The notes beneath the pieces are model-generated. The model saw nothing but the letters and a program-made list of their open reading frames with translations, searched no databases and had not been told where the DNA came from. Below, piece after piece: positions 18,026 through 27,333 of a DNA stretch of 64,000 nt; the stretch's first letter is position 1; each line of letters opens with the position of its first letter. This DNA is from an uncultured Acetatifactor sp. (GTDB taxonomy: Bacteria; Bacillota; Clostridia; Lachnospirales; Lachnospiraceae): assembly GCA_910586515.1 (NCBI GenBank), contig CAJUGL010000006.1, forward strand, positions 24,942 through 88,941, in the 5' to 3' direction. The position numbers and the translations under genes are program-made.

Positions 18026-19600
18026 TTAAGAAGCGCGTCTGTCCAAAACATGACAGCAGCCCAGGAACCCCGCCATCAAAGCCACCAAAACACCGTACAC
18101 GATATAACCGGAAACCCCCGGCATGGCAACCAGGACCACCATCGGCACTATCCCCGCAGCCATCACCACCAGCATACTCACCATGGAAGATGCGCTCTGC
18201 TTCACCACTCTGACTTCGCTCTCCCACTCCATCAGAGGCAGCCTTTCATTCACCGCAAGCCCCACCCTGGCCCCAAAGACAATGTAGACCGCAGGAACCG
18301 CCAAAAGACACAGCGCATCCGCCCACCCCGGCCGCAGGGCCAGCAGCACCAGCACCTCGGATATCAGATAAAAGGGCAGAGCCACCAAAAGGTTCGCCGC
18401 CATCTTGCTCCGGATAATATCCCGCCGGGTCACAGGCAGAGTCTGCAGCATCCACCACTGCTTTCCCTCCAGAGAAAGGGAACAAGCCGTCATGGGCATC
18501 ATCATCGGCAGACAGCCCAGCAAGACAGGCAGCGCCCGCTCTGCCGCGCCGGGAATCCCGATGGCCTGCTCAATGGTCTGACTGTCCACAAACAGAACCG
18601 CTGCAGCCAGAATCACCATAAGCAGTTCTCCTGCCAGCGTATTGGTCACATACACAGTGGAAGAAAAATAATGCCGCAGCTCCCGCTCCACCATAGTCCC
18701 CAGAAGAGATTTCTCCTGAAGACTCTTCATCCTGTAATTTCCCCTGGCTTCCCGTGCGCTTAAAAGCCCGCAGATATTGACGTAAAAACGCTGCAGTATT
18801 TCCAGGAAAACCACAAAACTTCCCAGTGACACGCCCACAAACAGCAGCAGCTTTCCCATCTCCCCTGAAACCATGGCGTCACAGACCCACATGGCAGGAG
18901 GATAGAGACTCCGGATCTGTCCCTCCAGAGCCGCGCCCAGTTGGGCCACCATGGCGTTTAACTCGCTCTCCTCCATGCCGCCCATGGACAGGCTGCCCAC
19001 CATGATCACAGTGATAAACACAAGGGTCAGCAAAATGGAAACCAGGTTCTTGCGCCTCCAGCGGCTGGCAATGCCCGCAATCAGAGCCCCCAGAACGGAA
19101 GCCGCCGTCATGGGCAGCAGAGGCAGGAAAATTCCCGCCAGGATACCCGTGATCCAGAAAGAAACCCCCGGCCCTTCCATCACCCCGTACACTGCCATCC
19201 CCGGCAGCATCACCAGAAATCCCAACAGCATATCCGTAATATACATGGAAAGAAAACGGCTGACAATGACGGCCCGCACCGTCACCGGCAGGGCAATCTG
19301 TTTCTCATAGGCCTTCCTGTCAAACAGCACCGGCCCGGCCTTGAATATGGTAAAAAAGAACACCAGCAGGGACACTGCCATGCCCAATACCCCCGGAACA
19401 TACCGGCCCATCCCCATGGCAGTCAGGCCAAAGCTTGCAAGCCCCACATAGCCTGCCAGCATCACGATCACCATCGCCCACAAAAGTCCCAGAAGGCAGG
19501 CCTTTACCTTCTTCCTGGTATCTCTGGTAAAACGAAGTTCATTGAGTCCGAACATTCCATACAGAGAGATCTTGGTCAACAGCCTAATTTGCCTCATCAT
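18026..19600 (-). CDS. ABC-2 type exporter permease, 524 residues
   Basis: A polytopic protein with about 12 hydrophobic segments in two similar halves separated by a hydrophilic loop (REARGNYRMKSLQEKS). The start overlaps the end of the ATPase gene by 17 bp, with GGAGGTGATCC inside that gene, so the two are translationally coupled and form one transporter. It resembles large ABC-2 permeases of Clostridia of unknown cargo. TM helices and the partner ATPase are seen directly; the export direction is an inference from the ABC-2 class. Confidence 0.8.
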   Translation of the reverse strand: MMRQIRLLTKISLYGMFGLNELRFTRDTRKKVKACLLGLLWAMVIVMLAGYVGLASFGLTAMGMGRYVPGVLGMAVSLLVFFFTIFKAGPVLFDRKAYEKQIALPVTVRAVIVSRFLSMYITDMLLGFLVMLPGMAVYGVMEGPGVSFWITGILAGIFLPLLPMTAASVLGALIAGIASRWRRKNLVSILLTLVFITVIMVGSLSMGGMEESELNAMVAQLGAALEGQIRSLYPPAMWVCDAMVSGEMGKLLLFVGVSLGSFVVFLEILQRFYVNICGLLSAREARGNYRMKSLQEKSLLGTMVERELRHYFSSTVYVTNTLAGELLMVILAAAVLFVDSQTIEQAIGIPGAAERALPVLLGCLPMMMPMTACSLSLEGKQWWMLQTLPVTRRDIIRSKMAANLLVALPFYLISEVLVLLALRPGWADALCLLAVPAVYIVFGARVGLAVNERLPLMEWESEVRVVKQSASSMVSMLVVMAAGIVPMVVLVAMPGVSGYIVYGVLVALMAGFLGCCHVLDRRAS

Positions 19601-20306
19601 GATGGATCACCTCCATAAATACGTCCTCCAGGGACTTATCCCCGGTAAGCGCTTTCGTCTCGCCCTCTGCCACAAGCTTACCGCCGGAAATCACGGCAAT
19701 GCGGTTGCAGAGCTTCTCCGCCACCTCCAGCACATGAGTAGAGAAAAAGATGGCGCTTCCCTTTTCGCACAGAGCGTGCATTTTCTTTTTCAAAATCAGG
19801 GATGCCTCCGGGTCCAGCCCCACAAAAGGCTCATCCAATACCAGCAGCTTCGGCTCATGCAGCAGCGCGCCGATCAGAACCAGTTTCTGCCGCATACCGT
19901 GGGAATAGGTGGAGACCAGATCTCCCAGAACCGAATATATCCCAAACTCCTCCGCCTCCCTGCGGATACGCTCCTGCCTCACGGCTCCAGGCACCTGATA
20001 GATATCCGCGATAAAGTTCAGATACTGAATGCCCGTGAGATATTCGTAAATATCCGGGTTATCCGGGATATATGCTGTAACCCGCTTACAGTCCAGGGAC
20101 CGGGCGCGCACATCCTTCCCGTCCACCAGAATCTCCCCTTTGTCGAATTCGTGAATCCCCACCACAGCCTTGATGGTGGTAGTCTTCCCTGCGCCGTTGT
20201 GGCCGATGAAACCGTAGATGTCCCCGGCCCTGACCGTCAGGGACAGATTGTCCACTGCGGTCCTGCCGCCCTTGTAAATTTTGGTCAGGTTTTTAATTTC
20301 AAGCAT
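19584..20306 (-). CDS. ABC transporter ATP-binding protein
   Basis: A 240-residue ATPase: Walker A GHNGAGKTTT, Q-loop region, signature YSHGMRQKL (a variant of LSGGQ, common in ABC-2 exporters), Walker B LLVLDEPFVGLD and switch His in STHVLE. It powers the permease encoded immediately downstream. The start MLEIKNLTKIY has GGAGAGGAGATC upstream; longer frames do not. A clear promoter lies at 20386-20414, with a TGATAT/ATATCA palindrome across its -10 box that could be an operator. Cargo is unknown. Confidence 0.9.
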   Translation of the reverse strand: MLEIKNLTKIYKGGRTAVDNLSLTVRAGDIYGFIGHNGAGKTTTIKAVVGIHEFDKGEILVDGKDVRARSLDCKRVTAYIPDNPDIYEYLTGIQYLNFIADIYQVPGAVRQERIRREAEEFGIYSVLGDLVSTYSHGMRQKLVLIGALLHEPKLLVLDEPFVGLDPEASLILKKKMHALCEKGSAIFFSTHVLEVAEKLCNRIAVISGGKLVAEGETKALTGDKSLEDVFMEVIHHDEAN

Positions 20307-20385
20307 TGCTGATCTCCTCTCCTCTTGATCTATGTGAAGGCCTATGGCCCCCAGCAATGATACCTAATTTCTATTTGATATCATT

Positions 20386-20414
20386 ATCATATCACTTTAA
20401 TTCTCTTTTTGCAA
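20386..20414 (-). promoter_or_regulatory. promoter of the ABC pair
   Basis: Minus-strand TTGCAA (20414-20409), 17-base spacer, TATGAT (20391-20386). A dyad TGATAT-N7-ATATCA covers the -10 region. Confidence 0.72.
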
Positions 20415-20471
20415 GTGTTTTATCCTTTTGAGTGCAGGCATGATCACAGAGAAAGAAAAACTGAACATCCG

Positions 20472-20525
20472 TAAAAACGACAGGCGGCAGACCCGGTCTT
20501 TTCAGATTCCGCGTTCTGCCGCCTG
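20472..20525 (-). terminator. terminator after GH29 gene 1
   Basis: CAGGCGGCAGA and TCTGCCGCCTG form an 11-bp stem (20481-20525) followed on the minus strand by TCGTTTTTAC. It separates the fucosidase from the ABC pair. Confidence 0.85.
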
Positions 20526-20558
20526 CTGCGCCGCCCGGTTCAGGGCCTTTCTTAAATT

Positions 20559-22004
20559 CTAATATACGCCGATAAAGGACAGCGTAGGACATACTCTGGC
20601 GTCACAGATACGGATGTGCAGCCGTGTCACTTCTGCCGCCGGAAACTTTGCGATTTTTTTGTAGCCCACAGCGGCGCCCTCATAGAGAAGAGAACCTGTC
20701 TCTGTCCTGATCTGAAAAGCTTCAATACGCTGACTCAGGTGAATGTTCTCCTTCAGCACCACATGGGATACCACAGTCGGCGCGGAAAAACTGATGGTGA
20801 TTTCCGCAGTCCTGACTCCGTCCCTGGTTTTATAAAAAGTCTCGTAACTGTCTTCCCGCACGCCTTCTATGTCATGTCCCTCTTCCCGGCTGTCTGCTTC
20901 CAGAACGGCTTCCCGAAGCAGATTTACGGAGAAGGTTTTCCGCAGATACGCGCCGATCTCCTCCAGGCGGCGTACATCATTTTCATGGAACCTTCCGTCC
21001 GGTGCAGGCGGAATATTCAGCAGAAACATGGCATTTCCGCCTACGGAATGATAGTAAATATGCAGCAGTTCCTCCAGCGAACGGACTTTATCATCTTCCC
21101 TTTCATGGTAGAACCAACCGGGCCTGATGGAGGTGTTCACCTCGGCGGGATACCAGATCAGATTCTCTTCCCCGGCCAGAATATGCCTGCTTCCCAGGTC
21201 CAGATCCTGGGCTTTGATTTCCCGCATCCGGAAAGAAGCATCGTCGGCCTGCTGGCTTTCCGAGGCCACTTTCTCCGTATCCCGCATTCTGGCAGGCACC
21301 ACACTCCACTCCGCAGGCCTGGTACTCCCGGCTTCATTGCCGCACCAGCGGATATCCGGACCGCATACGGAAATGCAGGCATCGGGCTGCAGTCTGCGGA
21401 TCACTTCATAATAACGGGGCCAGTCATAATCCTGTTTTTTCCCGTTTTTCCCCTCCCCGCATGCCCCGTCAAACCACACGGAAAAAATCTCCCCGTAATT
21501 TGTCAGAAGCTCCGTCAGCTGATTCACGAAATAATCGTTATAGGCCTTTCCCTGTCCGTAAGTTTCGTTGTTCCTATCCCAGGGAGAGAGATAAATGCCG
21601 AAACGAATACCGCCTTTCCTGCAGGCTTCGGATACTTCTTTTACGATATCTCCTTTCCCCTGCCGAAAAGGGCTTCCCGCAATGGTGTGGTCTGTATATT
21701 TGCTGGGCCACAGACAGAAACCGTCGTGGTGTTTGCAGGTAAGGATCAGGCCCTTCATACCGGCGGCTTTCACGGCATCCACCCATTGATCCGCGTCGAA
21801 CCTGTCCGGCCGGAAGATGCTTTCAGGCTCCGTCCCCTCTCCCCACTCTTTATCCGTATATGTATTTACGGTAAAATGCACAAAGGCATAAAATTCCAAC
21901 TGCTGAAAACTGACCTGACGCCGGCTTGGGGTGACCTGTATCAGTTTGCTGTCAAGTGTGTCAAGCGCTTCCTGTGACAAAAGCGTTTCCGTCGTATCCG
22001 ACAT
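20559..22004 (-). CDS. alpha-L-fucosidase (GH29), cytoplasmic
   Basis: The 481-residue protein has the GH29 barrel: FVHFTVNTYTDKEWG near the start, LTCKHHDGFCLWPS, and the nucleophile Asp in VWFDGACGEGK. A C-terminal beta domain follows from about residue 350. It would hydrolyse terminal alpha-fucose from glycans; with no signal peptide it should act on imported oligosaccharides. AAAGGAGATAAATT precedes the ATG. It lies 107 bp after the carboxynorspermidine synthase gene, in the middle of polyamine genes, and is followed by its own terminator, so it looks like an insertion in that cluster. The second GH29 gene at 51.2 kb is a different, shorter enzyme. Confidence 0.9.
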   Translation of the reverse strand: MSDTTETLLSQEALDTLDSKLIQVTPSRRQVSFQQLEFYAFVHFTVNTYTDKEWGEGTEPESIFRPDRFDADQWVDAVKAAGMKGLILTCKHHDGFCLWPSKYTDHTIAGSPFRQGKGDIVKEVSEACRKGGIRFGIYLSPWDRNNETYGQGKAYNDYFVNQLTELLTNYGEIFSVWFDGACGEGKNGKKQDYDWPRYYEVIRRLQPDACISVCGPDIRWCGNEAGSTRPAEWSVVPARMRDTEKVASESQQADDASFRMREIKAQDLDLGSRHILAGEENLIWYPAEVNTSIRPGWFYHEREDDKVRSLEELLHIYYHSVGGNAMFLLNIPPAPDGRFHENDVRRLEEIGAYLRKTFSVNLLREAVLEADSREEGHDIEGVREDSYETFYKTRDGVRTAEITISFSAPTVVSHVVLKENIHLSQRIEAFQIRTETGSLLYEGAAVGYKKIAKFPAAEVTRLHIRICDARVCPTLSFIGVY

Positions 22005-22054
22005 AATTTATCTCCTTTACATGCTTACATGAATCTCGTGTCGATATTTCCGTA

Positions 22055-22092
22055 CTTTCGCAGCAGTCCGGCGCCCGGTCTGAACCGCTGCG
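22055..22092. repeat. dispersed palindromic element, single copy
   Basis: Minus strand reads CGCAGC-GGTTCAGAC-CGGGCGC-CGGACTGCTGCG: arms CGCAGC/GCTGCG enclose a GTTCAGAC core shared with the elements at 26.7 and 60.8 kb. Confidence 0.6.
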
Positions 22093-22110
22093 TTCTTTCC
22101 GCTTACCTGC

Positions 22111-23370
22111 TCAGTCGATCAGCGCCGGGTTTTCCTCCACCACCCAGGGCAGGCCGTACCTGTTCAGGGCCTCCATATAGGGATCCGGATCGAACTCCTC
22201 CACATTGAATACGCCCGGCTTCTTCCAGGTCCCGTTCATCACCAGCATGGCGCCGATCATGGCGGGCACGCCGGTGGTGTAGGAGATGGCCTGGGAACCC
22301 ACTTCCCGATAGCATTCCTGATGATCGCACACATTGTAGATATAAACGGATTTCTCCTTCCCGTCCTTTACCCCGGTGAAAATACAGCCGATGTTGGTCT
22401 TGCCCACTGTGCGGGGTCCAAGGGAAGCCGGATCGGGAAGCAGCGCCTTCAAAAACTGGATGGGCACGATCTCCCTGCCCTGGAACATCACGGGATCCGT
22501 GCGCAGCATCCCCACATTCTCCAGGCATTTCATATGGGTCAGATAGCTCTGTCCGAAAGTCATGAAGAAGCGGATCCGCTTAACGCCGGGAATGTTCTTT
22601 GCCAGGGACTCGATCTCCTCATGGTGCAGCAGATACATATCCTTTCTGCCCACCTGGGCGAAATCGTACTCCCGCTTGATTTCCATGGGCCTGGTCTCCA
22701 CCCAGTGGCCGTCCTCCCAGTAGGAGCCGTTGGCGGACACCTCCCGCAGGTTGATCTCCGGATTAAAATTGGTAGCAAAAGGATAGCCGTGGTCTCCGCC
22801 GTTGCAGTCCATGATATCAATATAGTGAATCTGATCAAAATAATGCTTCAGGGCATAGGCGGAAAACACACTGGTGACTCCGGGGTCAAAGCCGGAGCCC
22901 AGAAGCGCCGTAATGCCTGCCTTTTCAAAGCGTTCCTTATAGGCCCACTGCCAGGAATAATCAAAATATGCGGTAAATCCCTGTTCTTTGCATCTTTTTT
23001 CGTAAATCTCCCGCCATGCCGGGTCTTCCGTATCCTCCGCCTCATAATTGGCGGTGTCGATGTAGTCAACCCCGCAGGCCAGACAGGCATCCATAATCGT
23101 CAGATCCTGATAGGGCAGCGCCAGGTTCAGCACGGCCTTTGGCTCTTCCCTTTTGATCAGGGCAATCAGCTCTTCCACATTGTCCGCGTCCACCCTGGCG
23201 GTGGTGATCACAGCCTCTGTCTTTCCCGCAAGCTTCTCCTTCAGGGCGTCGCATTTCTCCACCGTGCGGCTGGCGATACAGATCTCCGAAAACACATCCG
23301 CCTTCATGGCGCATTTCTGAATGGCTACGGAGGCAACGCCGCCGCAGCCGATAACTAAAATTTTAGACAT
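22111..23370 (-). CDS. carboxynorspermidine synthase (saccharopine-dehydrogenase-like)
   Basis: A 419-residue NAD(P)-dependent enzyme with the Rossmann start SKILVIGCGGVASVAIQK and the saccharopine-dehydrogenase layout (VLNLALPYQDLTIMDACL, then YSWQWAYKERFEKAGITA, then GSGFDPGVTSVFSAYAL). In this genomic setting, next to speE, a decarboxylase and speD, the family member is carboxynorspermidine/carboxyspermidine dehydrogenase. It joins aspartate semialdehyde to a diamine. GGAGAGAGAAAA precedes the ATG at 23370; the ATG nine codons earlier has no site. The decarboxylase that normally completes the route (NspC) is not found nearby. Confidence 0.85.
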   Translation of the reverse strand: MSKILVIGCGGVASVAIQKCAMKADVFSEICIASRTVEKCDALKEKLAGKTEAVITTARVDADNVEELIALIKREEPKAVLNLALPYQDLTIMDACLACGVDYIDTANYEAEDTEDPAWREIYEKRCKEQGFTAYFDYSWQWAYKERFEKAGITALLGSGFDPGVTSVFSAYALKHYFDQIHYIDIMDCNGGDHGYPFATNFNPEINLREVSANGSYWEDGHWVETRPMEIKREYDFAQVGRKDMYLLHHEEIESLAKNIPGVKRIRFFMTFGQSYLTHMKCLENVGMLRTDPVMFQGREIVPIQFLKALLPDPASLGPRTVGKTNIGCIFTGVKDGKEKSVYIYNVCDHQECYREVGSQAISYTTGVPAMIGAMLVMNGTWKKPGVFNVEEFDPDPYMEALNRYGLPWVVEENPALID

Positions 23371-23446
23371 TTTTCTCTCTCCGTTCTTTGTGTCCATATC
23401 CCTTTTTCAGTCCATTCCTCCCAATACCCCGATAGTTTCCTTCCGT

Positions 23447-24307
23447 TTACCCGTGAATCTCCACCTTCCGCAGCAGCTTCTCCACATAAGCAGGAAGGCA
23501 GAATGCCCCCGCGTGAAGCTTCGGGGTGTAATACCGGGTCTCAAAGCCTCTTTCCACCCACCGGGCCGCGTCCATATCCCGCACAGGATGATATTTTTTT
23601 GACGCAAAACCGAAGAGCCAATGGCCGGAAGGATAGGTGGGAATATGCGCCTGGTATACCCGGCTGATGGGGAAGCTCTCCACAATGCGCTTGTGGGCGC
23701 GCATGCAGGCAGTGGCATCCGTCTCATAGAAGGGGCTTTCATGCTGATTTACCATAATGCCGTCCTCCCGCAGAGCCTTGTAGCAGTTTCCGTAGAATTC
23801 CTTGGTGAAAAGGCCTTCCCCGGGTCCGAAGGGATCCGTGGAGTCCACAATGATCAAATCGTATTCGTTTTCCCGTGAACGGACAAACTTCAGGCCGTCC
23901 TCATAGTGAATATACACTCTCTCGTCATCCAGTTTGCAGGCAGTCTGGGGCAGGTAGTCCCTGCACACCTGGATCACCTGTCTGTCGATCTCCACCAGGT
24001 CAATGTATTCGATCTCCGGGTACTTCACCAGTTCCCGCACCACGCCGCCGTCCCCTGCGCCGATGACCAGCACCCTCTGCACATGGGGATGCACTGCCAT
24101 GGGCACATGAACAATCATCTCATGGTAGATAAATTCATCCTTTTCCGTCAGCATGATATAGCCGTCCAGTGCCAGAAAGCGCCCGAACTCCGGGGATTCA
24201 AACACATCTATGCGCTGCAGATCGCTCTCGCCGCTGTATAATTGCCTGTTCACCCGTATAGACAGCTTTACGTTTGGTGTGTGCAGTTCAGAAAACCATA
24301 AATCCAT
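23447..24307 (-). CDS. speE: spermidine synthase (putrescine aminopropyltransferase)
   Basis: The 286-residue protein has the SpeE pattern: an N-terminal beta domain (ESPEFGRFLALDGYIMLTEK), the SAM-type nucleotide site VLVIGAGDGGVVREL, the Asp-containing YDLIIVDSTDPFGPGEGLF that binds decarboxylated SAM and diamine, and a final region that closes the pocket. It transfers aminopropyl groups from decarboxylated SAM to putrescine. Of two nearby ATGs, the second (24307) lies seven bases after AGGAGGT and is preferred; the first touches the site. It is the third gene of a run speD, decarboxylase, speE. Confidence 0.93.
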   Translation of the reverse strand: MDLWFSELHTPNVKLSIRVNRQLYSGESDLQRIDVFESPEFGRFLALDGYIMLTEKDEFIYHEMIVHVPMAVHPHVQRVLVIGAGDGGVVRELVKYPEIEYIDLVEIDRQVIQVCRDYLPQTACKLDDERVYIHYEDGLKFVRSRENEYDLIIVDSTDPFGPGEGLFTKEFYGNCYKALREDGIMVNQHESPFYETDATACMRAHKRIVESFPISRVYQAHIPTYPSGHWLFGFASKKYHPVRDMDAARWVERGFETRYYTPKLHAGAFCLPAYVEKLLRKVEIHG

Positions 24308-24361
24308 AAGCATACCTCCTGTTCCGTTTTCTAAAACAACCCCCTCTACCAGGCAGCGCTC

Positions 24362-25825
24362 TCACACCGCCCACTGCTCCCTCAGCACGTTCAGTCTCCC
24401 GATCCCGGGATCCTCCGGCCCGGTCATGGAGCATCCCTTTTCTTTGGCGTAAATAATGTACTCCAGAATTTCCTCCGTAATCTCCTCCCCGGGAGCCAGA
24501 ATGGGGATTCCCGGAGGATAGCACATGACGAACTCGCTGCAGATGCGCCCCTTTGTCTCCCTCAGGGGCAGGGATTCCTTCTCCGCATAAAAGGCGCTCT
24601 GGGGCGAAACCGCCACCTTTGGCTCAATGTATTCCTGGGTGTACATGCCCCCATTGTCCTGTCTGTATTTCCGTCTGATTTCTGTCAGCGCGCCGATCAG
24701 CCGTTCCATGTCCCGCTCCCTGTCCCCGATGGAAATGTAGGCCAGCACATTGGCGATATCCCCCAGTTCCATCTGAATGTCGTACTCGTCCCGAAGCAGG
24801 TCATAGACTTCGATTCCCGCCAGACCGATCCCCAGGGTATTGACAGTCAGCTTTGTCTTGTCAAAATCGAAGATGCTGTCGCCGTTGATCAGTTCCGATG
24901 TATAAGCATAATAGCCTCCGATGCGGTTGATTTCCTCCCTGGCATACTCCGCCAGAGCCGTCACCTTGGCAAATTCCTTCTTTCCCCGCAGAGCCAGATT
25001 CCGCCGGGAGATGTCCAGACTGGCAAGCAGGAGATAAGACGCGCTTGTAGTCTGCGTCAGATTGATGATCTGCCGTACATAACCGGGATTCACGGAGCTT
25101 CCGATCAGCAGAAAGGAACTCTGGGTCAGGCTTCCGCCCGATTTATGCATACTGACTGCAGCCATGTCCGCCCCGGCCTCCATTGCCGACAGGGGCATTT
25201 TGTCCCCGAAATAAAAATGGGTTCCATGGGCCTCGTCCACCAGTACCTTCATCCCGCGGGCATGGGCCATGCGCACAATGCTTCTCAGATCGGAGCAGAT
25301 GCCGTAATAGGTGGGATTGTTCACCAATACCGCCACCGCGTCCGGATGCTCCTGCATGGTCCGCTCCACCTGGGAGACCTTCATGCCCAGGGCGATTCCC
25401 AGTTTACTGTCCACGTCCGGATTCACGTAGATGGGAATGGCTCCGTTCAAAACCAAGGCATTGATGACGCTTCTGTGCACATTTCTGGGAAGAATGATCT
25501 TGTCCCCCTTTTTGCTGGCGCCAAGCACCATGCTCTGCACAGAGGACGTAGTCCCTCCCACCATCAGGAACGCATACGCAGCCCCGAATGCCTCAGCCGC
25601 CATTTCCTCTGCCTCCCGAATCACTGACACAGGATGGCAGAGATTGTCCAGGGCCTTCATGGAATTTACGTCTATGCCCACGCACTGCTGTCCCAGAAGC
25701 CCCACCAGTTCCGGATTGCCCCTGCCCCGCTTATGTCCGGGAACGTCAAAGGGCACGATCCTTTCCTGACGGAACTCTTCCAGCGCCTCATAAATCGGCG
25801 CCCTTGACTGATTGTAACGTCCCAT
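24362..25825 (-). CDS. speA: Orn/Lys/Arg decarboxylase family protein, probably arginine decarboxylase
   Basis: A 487-residue fold-type I PLP enzyme. PFDVPGHKRGRG is the family N-terminal motif, VDEAHGTHFYFG holds the Asp and His that contact PLP, and the Schiff-base Lys is in SMHKSGGSLTQSS. The short C-terminal domain (SQSAFYAEKESLPL, then CYPPGIPILAPGE) is typical of the compact Clostridial and cyanobacterial type. Arginine is the likely substrate because agmatine deiminase and carbamoylputrescine amidase are encoded nearby, and the product agmatine would feed them. Lysine or ornithine remains possible. It lies between speD and speE on one transcript. Confidence 0.85.
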   Translation of the reverse strand: MGRYNQSRAPIYEALEEFRQERIVPFDVPGHKRGRGNPELVGLLGQQCVGIDVNSMKALDNLCHPVSVIREAEEMAAEAFGAAYAFLMVGGTTSSVQSMVLGASKKGDKIILPRNVHRSVINALVLNGAIPIYVNPDVDSKLGIALGMKVSQVERTMQEHPDAVAVLVNNPTYYGICSDLRSIVRMAHARGMKVLVDEAHGTHFYFGDKMPLSAMEAGADMAAVSMHKSGGSLTQSSFLLIGSSVNPGYVRQIINLTQTTSASYLLLASLDISRRNLALRGKKEFAKVTALAEYAREEINRIGGYYAYTSELINGDSIFDFDKTKLTVNTLGIGLAGIEVYDLLRDEYDIQMELGDIANVLAYISIGDRERDMERLIGALTEIRRKYRQDNGGMYTQEYIEPKVAVSPQSAFYAEKESLPLRETKGRICSEFVMCYPPGIPILAPGEEITEEILEYIIYAKEKGCSMTGPEDPGIGRLNVLREQWAV

Positions 25826-25892
25826 TTCCCGCCCTTTCCTTTCCGTAACCTTCTCCCCGCATCGGTTCAGACCGAATACTGAACCCGGGAAT

Positions 25893-26651
25893 TTAATAAA
25901 TATTCCTGCCGCTGAATATCTCGATCATCTCCCTGCGCAGGTTGTCCATAATCTCCAAGCGCAGCTTTGGCGGCAGCTCATAGACATCGCTGTTAAAAAG
26001 GTAATTCTGCAGATCAATCTCCTTGATCAGCATCTTGGTGTGAAAGATGTTCGCCTGATACACATTGATATCCACAGCATCATATCTTTTCAGGGTATCC
26101 TTGTTGATATAATCCTGAATGGAGGTCATCCTGTGGTCCATGAACAGCTTCTCCCCGCTGACCGCCCTGGTAAAGCCCCTGACCCTGTAATCCATGGTGA
26201 TGATATCGGAGTCAAAGGAGCCGATGAGATGATCCAGGGTGGACAGGGGCGTAATCTCCCCGCAGGTAGCCACGTCTATATCCACCCGGAAGGTGGCCAG
26301 ACAGGTGTCCGGATGATATTCCGGATAAGTATGCACGGTAATGTGGCTCTTGTCCAGATGGGCCACCGTGGTATCCCCCACAGGCACCTTGCTCTCGTCC
26401 GCAATGAGGATGGTCACCGAACTCCCCTGTGGCTCATAGTCCTGGCTGGAGATGTTCAGCACAGTGGCGCCGATCATATTGGTCACATCCACCAGAAGTT
26501 TGGTCAGACGCTCGGAATTGTACTGTTGATCGATATAGGCAATGTAATCCTTCTGCTCTCGCTGAGACTTTGCATAGCACACATCATAGATGTTGAAGCT
26601 GAGGGACTTTGTTAAATTGTTAAAGCCGTACAAAGCAAGTTTTTCGCTCAT
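25893..26651 (-). CDS. speD: S-adenosylmethionine decarboxylase proenzyme
   Basis: This 252-residue protein is the larger E. coli-like (class 1A) type. The self-cleavage site is in LDKSHITVHTYPEYHPD, where the Ser becomes the pyruvoyl group, and the Cys in VATCGEI is the proton donor. It makes decarboxylated SAM, the aminopropyl donor for SpeE. AAAGGAGAAAAT precedes the ATG. As the first gene of the run, its leader region holds a large nested palindrome (26665-26820), which could affect expression or just be a repeat. Confidence 0.93.
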   Translation of the reverse strand: MSEKLALYGFNNLTKSLSFNIYDVCYAKSQREQKDYIAYIDQQYNSERLTKLLVDVTNMIGATVLNISSQDYEPQGSSVTILIADESKVPVGDTTVAHLDKSHITVHTYPEYHPDTCLATFRVDIDVATCGEITPLSTLDHLIGSFDSDIITMDYRVRGFTRAVSGEKLFMDHRMTSIQDYINKDTLKRYDAVDINVYQANIFHTKMLIKEIDLQNYLFNSDVYELPPKLRLEIMDNLRREMIEIFSGRNIY

Positions 26652-26664
26652 ATTTTCTCCTTTA

Positions 26665-26820
26665 TGTATGTCTTACGGTAACAGTTCAGACAGCCCCTCT
26701 CGCGAAGTCAAAATTGCGCTCTGTGCAATTTTGCGAGACTTGCGGGCGCCAAAACGCATTCTTTTCGCGTTTTGTGTGCATTCTCGTAACAGATCAGCGC
26801 CCTGTCTGAACTGTTACGTC
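26665..26820. repeat. nested palindromic repeat ahead of speD
   Basis: The outer arms GTAACAGTTCAGACAG (near 26671) and CTGTCTGAACTGTTAC (near 26803) are inverted copies. Inside are two perfect hairpins, CAAAATTGC/GCAATTTTG (26708-26732) and CAAAACGC/GCGTTTTG (26752-26776). The right part also reads as CGTAACAG...CTGTTACG. No gene is present. The GTTCAGAC core recurs at 22.06 and 60.77 kb. Confidence 0.85.
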
Positions 26821-26865
26821 TTACGACTGACACGGTTCCTGCCGCGCAGTCCCTGCCGCATACAA

Positions 26866-26902
26866 AAAAAGCAAGCGACACCTTCATCACTTGCTTAAAA
26901 AA
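26866..26902. terminator. bidirectional hairpin
   Basis: AAAAAAAGCAAG and CTTGCTTAAAAAA pair; A runs on one strand and T runs on the other make it a plausible terminator in both directions. Confidence 0.7.
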
Positions 26903-26905
26903 TCT

Positions 26906-27333
26906 CTGCCATTCTTTTTTGCCTCTGCCCCTTTCGGGAACAGTACATTGCGCAAACAACAGATATATGGTTTTTAGAGTCTATATAGCAAATATTTTAC
27001 TTTTACTACTCTTATTGACCGTTTCACAAGTTAGATGTGCCTAAGCACCGGTTTATAGTCACCAACTTATAAAATTTGAGCTTTTAACTCAATCAATAAG
27101 GCAACACGGTTGCCAAAATATTTACATGGAAGACTCTGTCTCTCTGTTTTCCACACGCTTGTATTGCTTAATAAGGCCGCAGCCTGAATACATTCAGAGA
27201 TTATACTCACACTGCTTACCACGCTCCGGCTGATCATGCCGAAAAGCTGATTCTACTATAGCATATCTGTTGTCCGTTCGTCAATCGCATTTTGTTCCAA
27301 ATTTTTTGCTGTACTGCAATTATCCTATACATG
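26906..27333. other. AT-rich intergenic stretch without a gene
   Basis: About 430 bp with no credible frame. A minus-strand TTGCTA-N18-TATATC near 26966-26996 could be the speD promoter. GGCAACACGGTTGCC near 27102 is a short hairpin. The boundary of the accessory island lies here. Confidence 0.4.
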
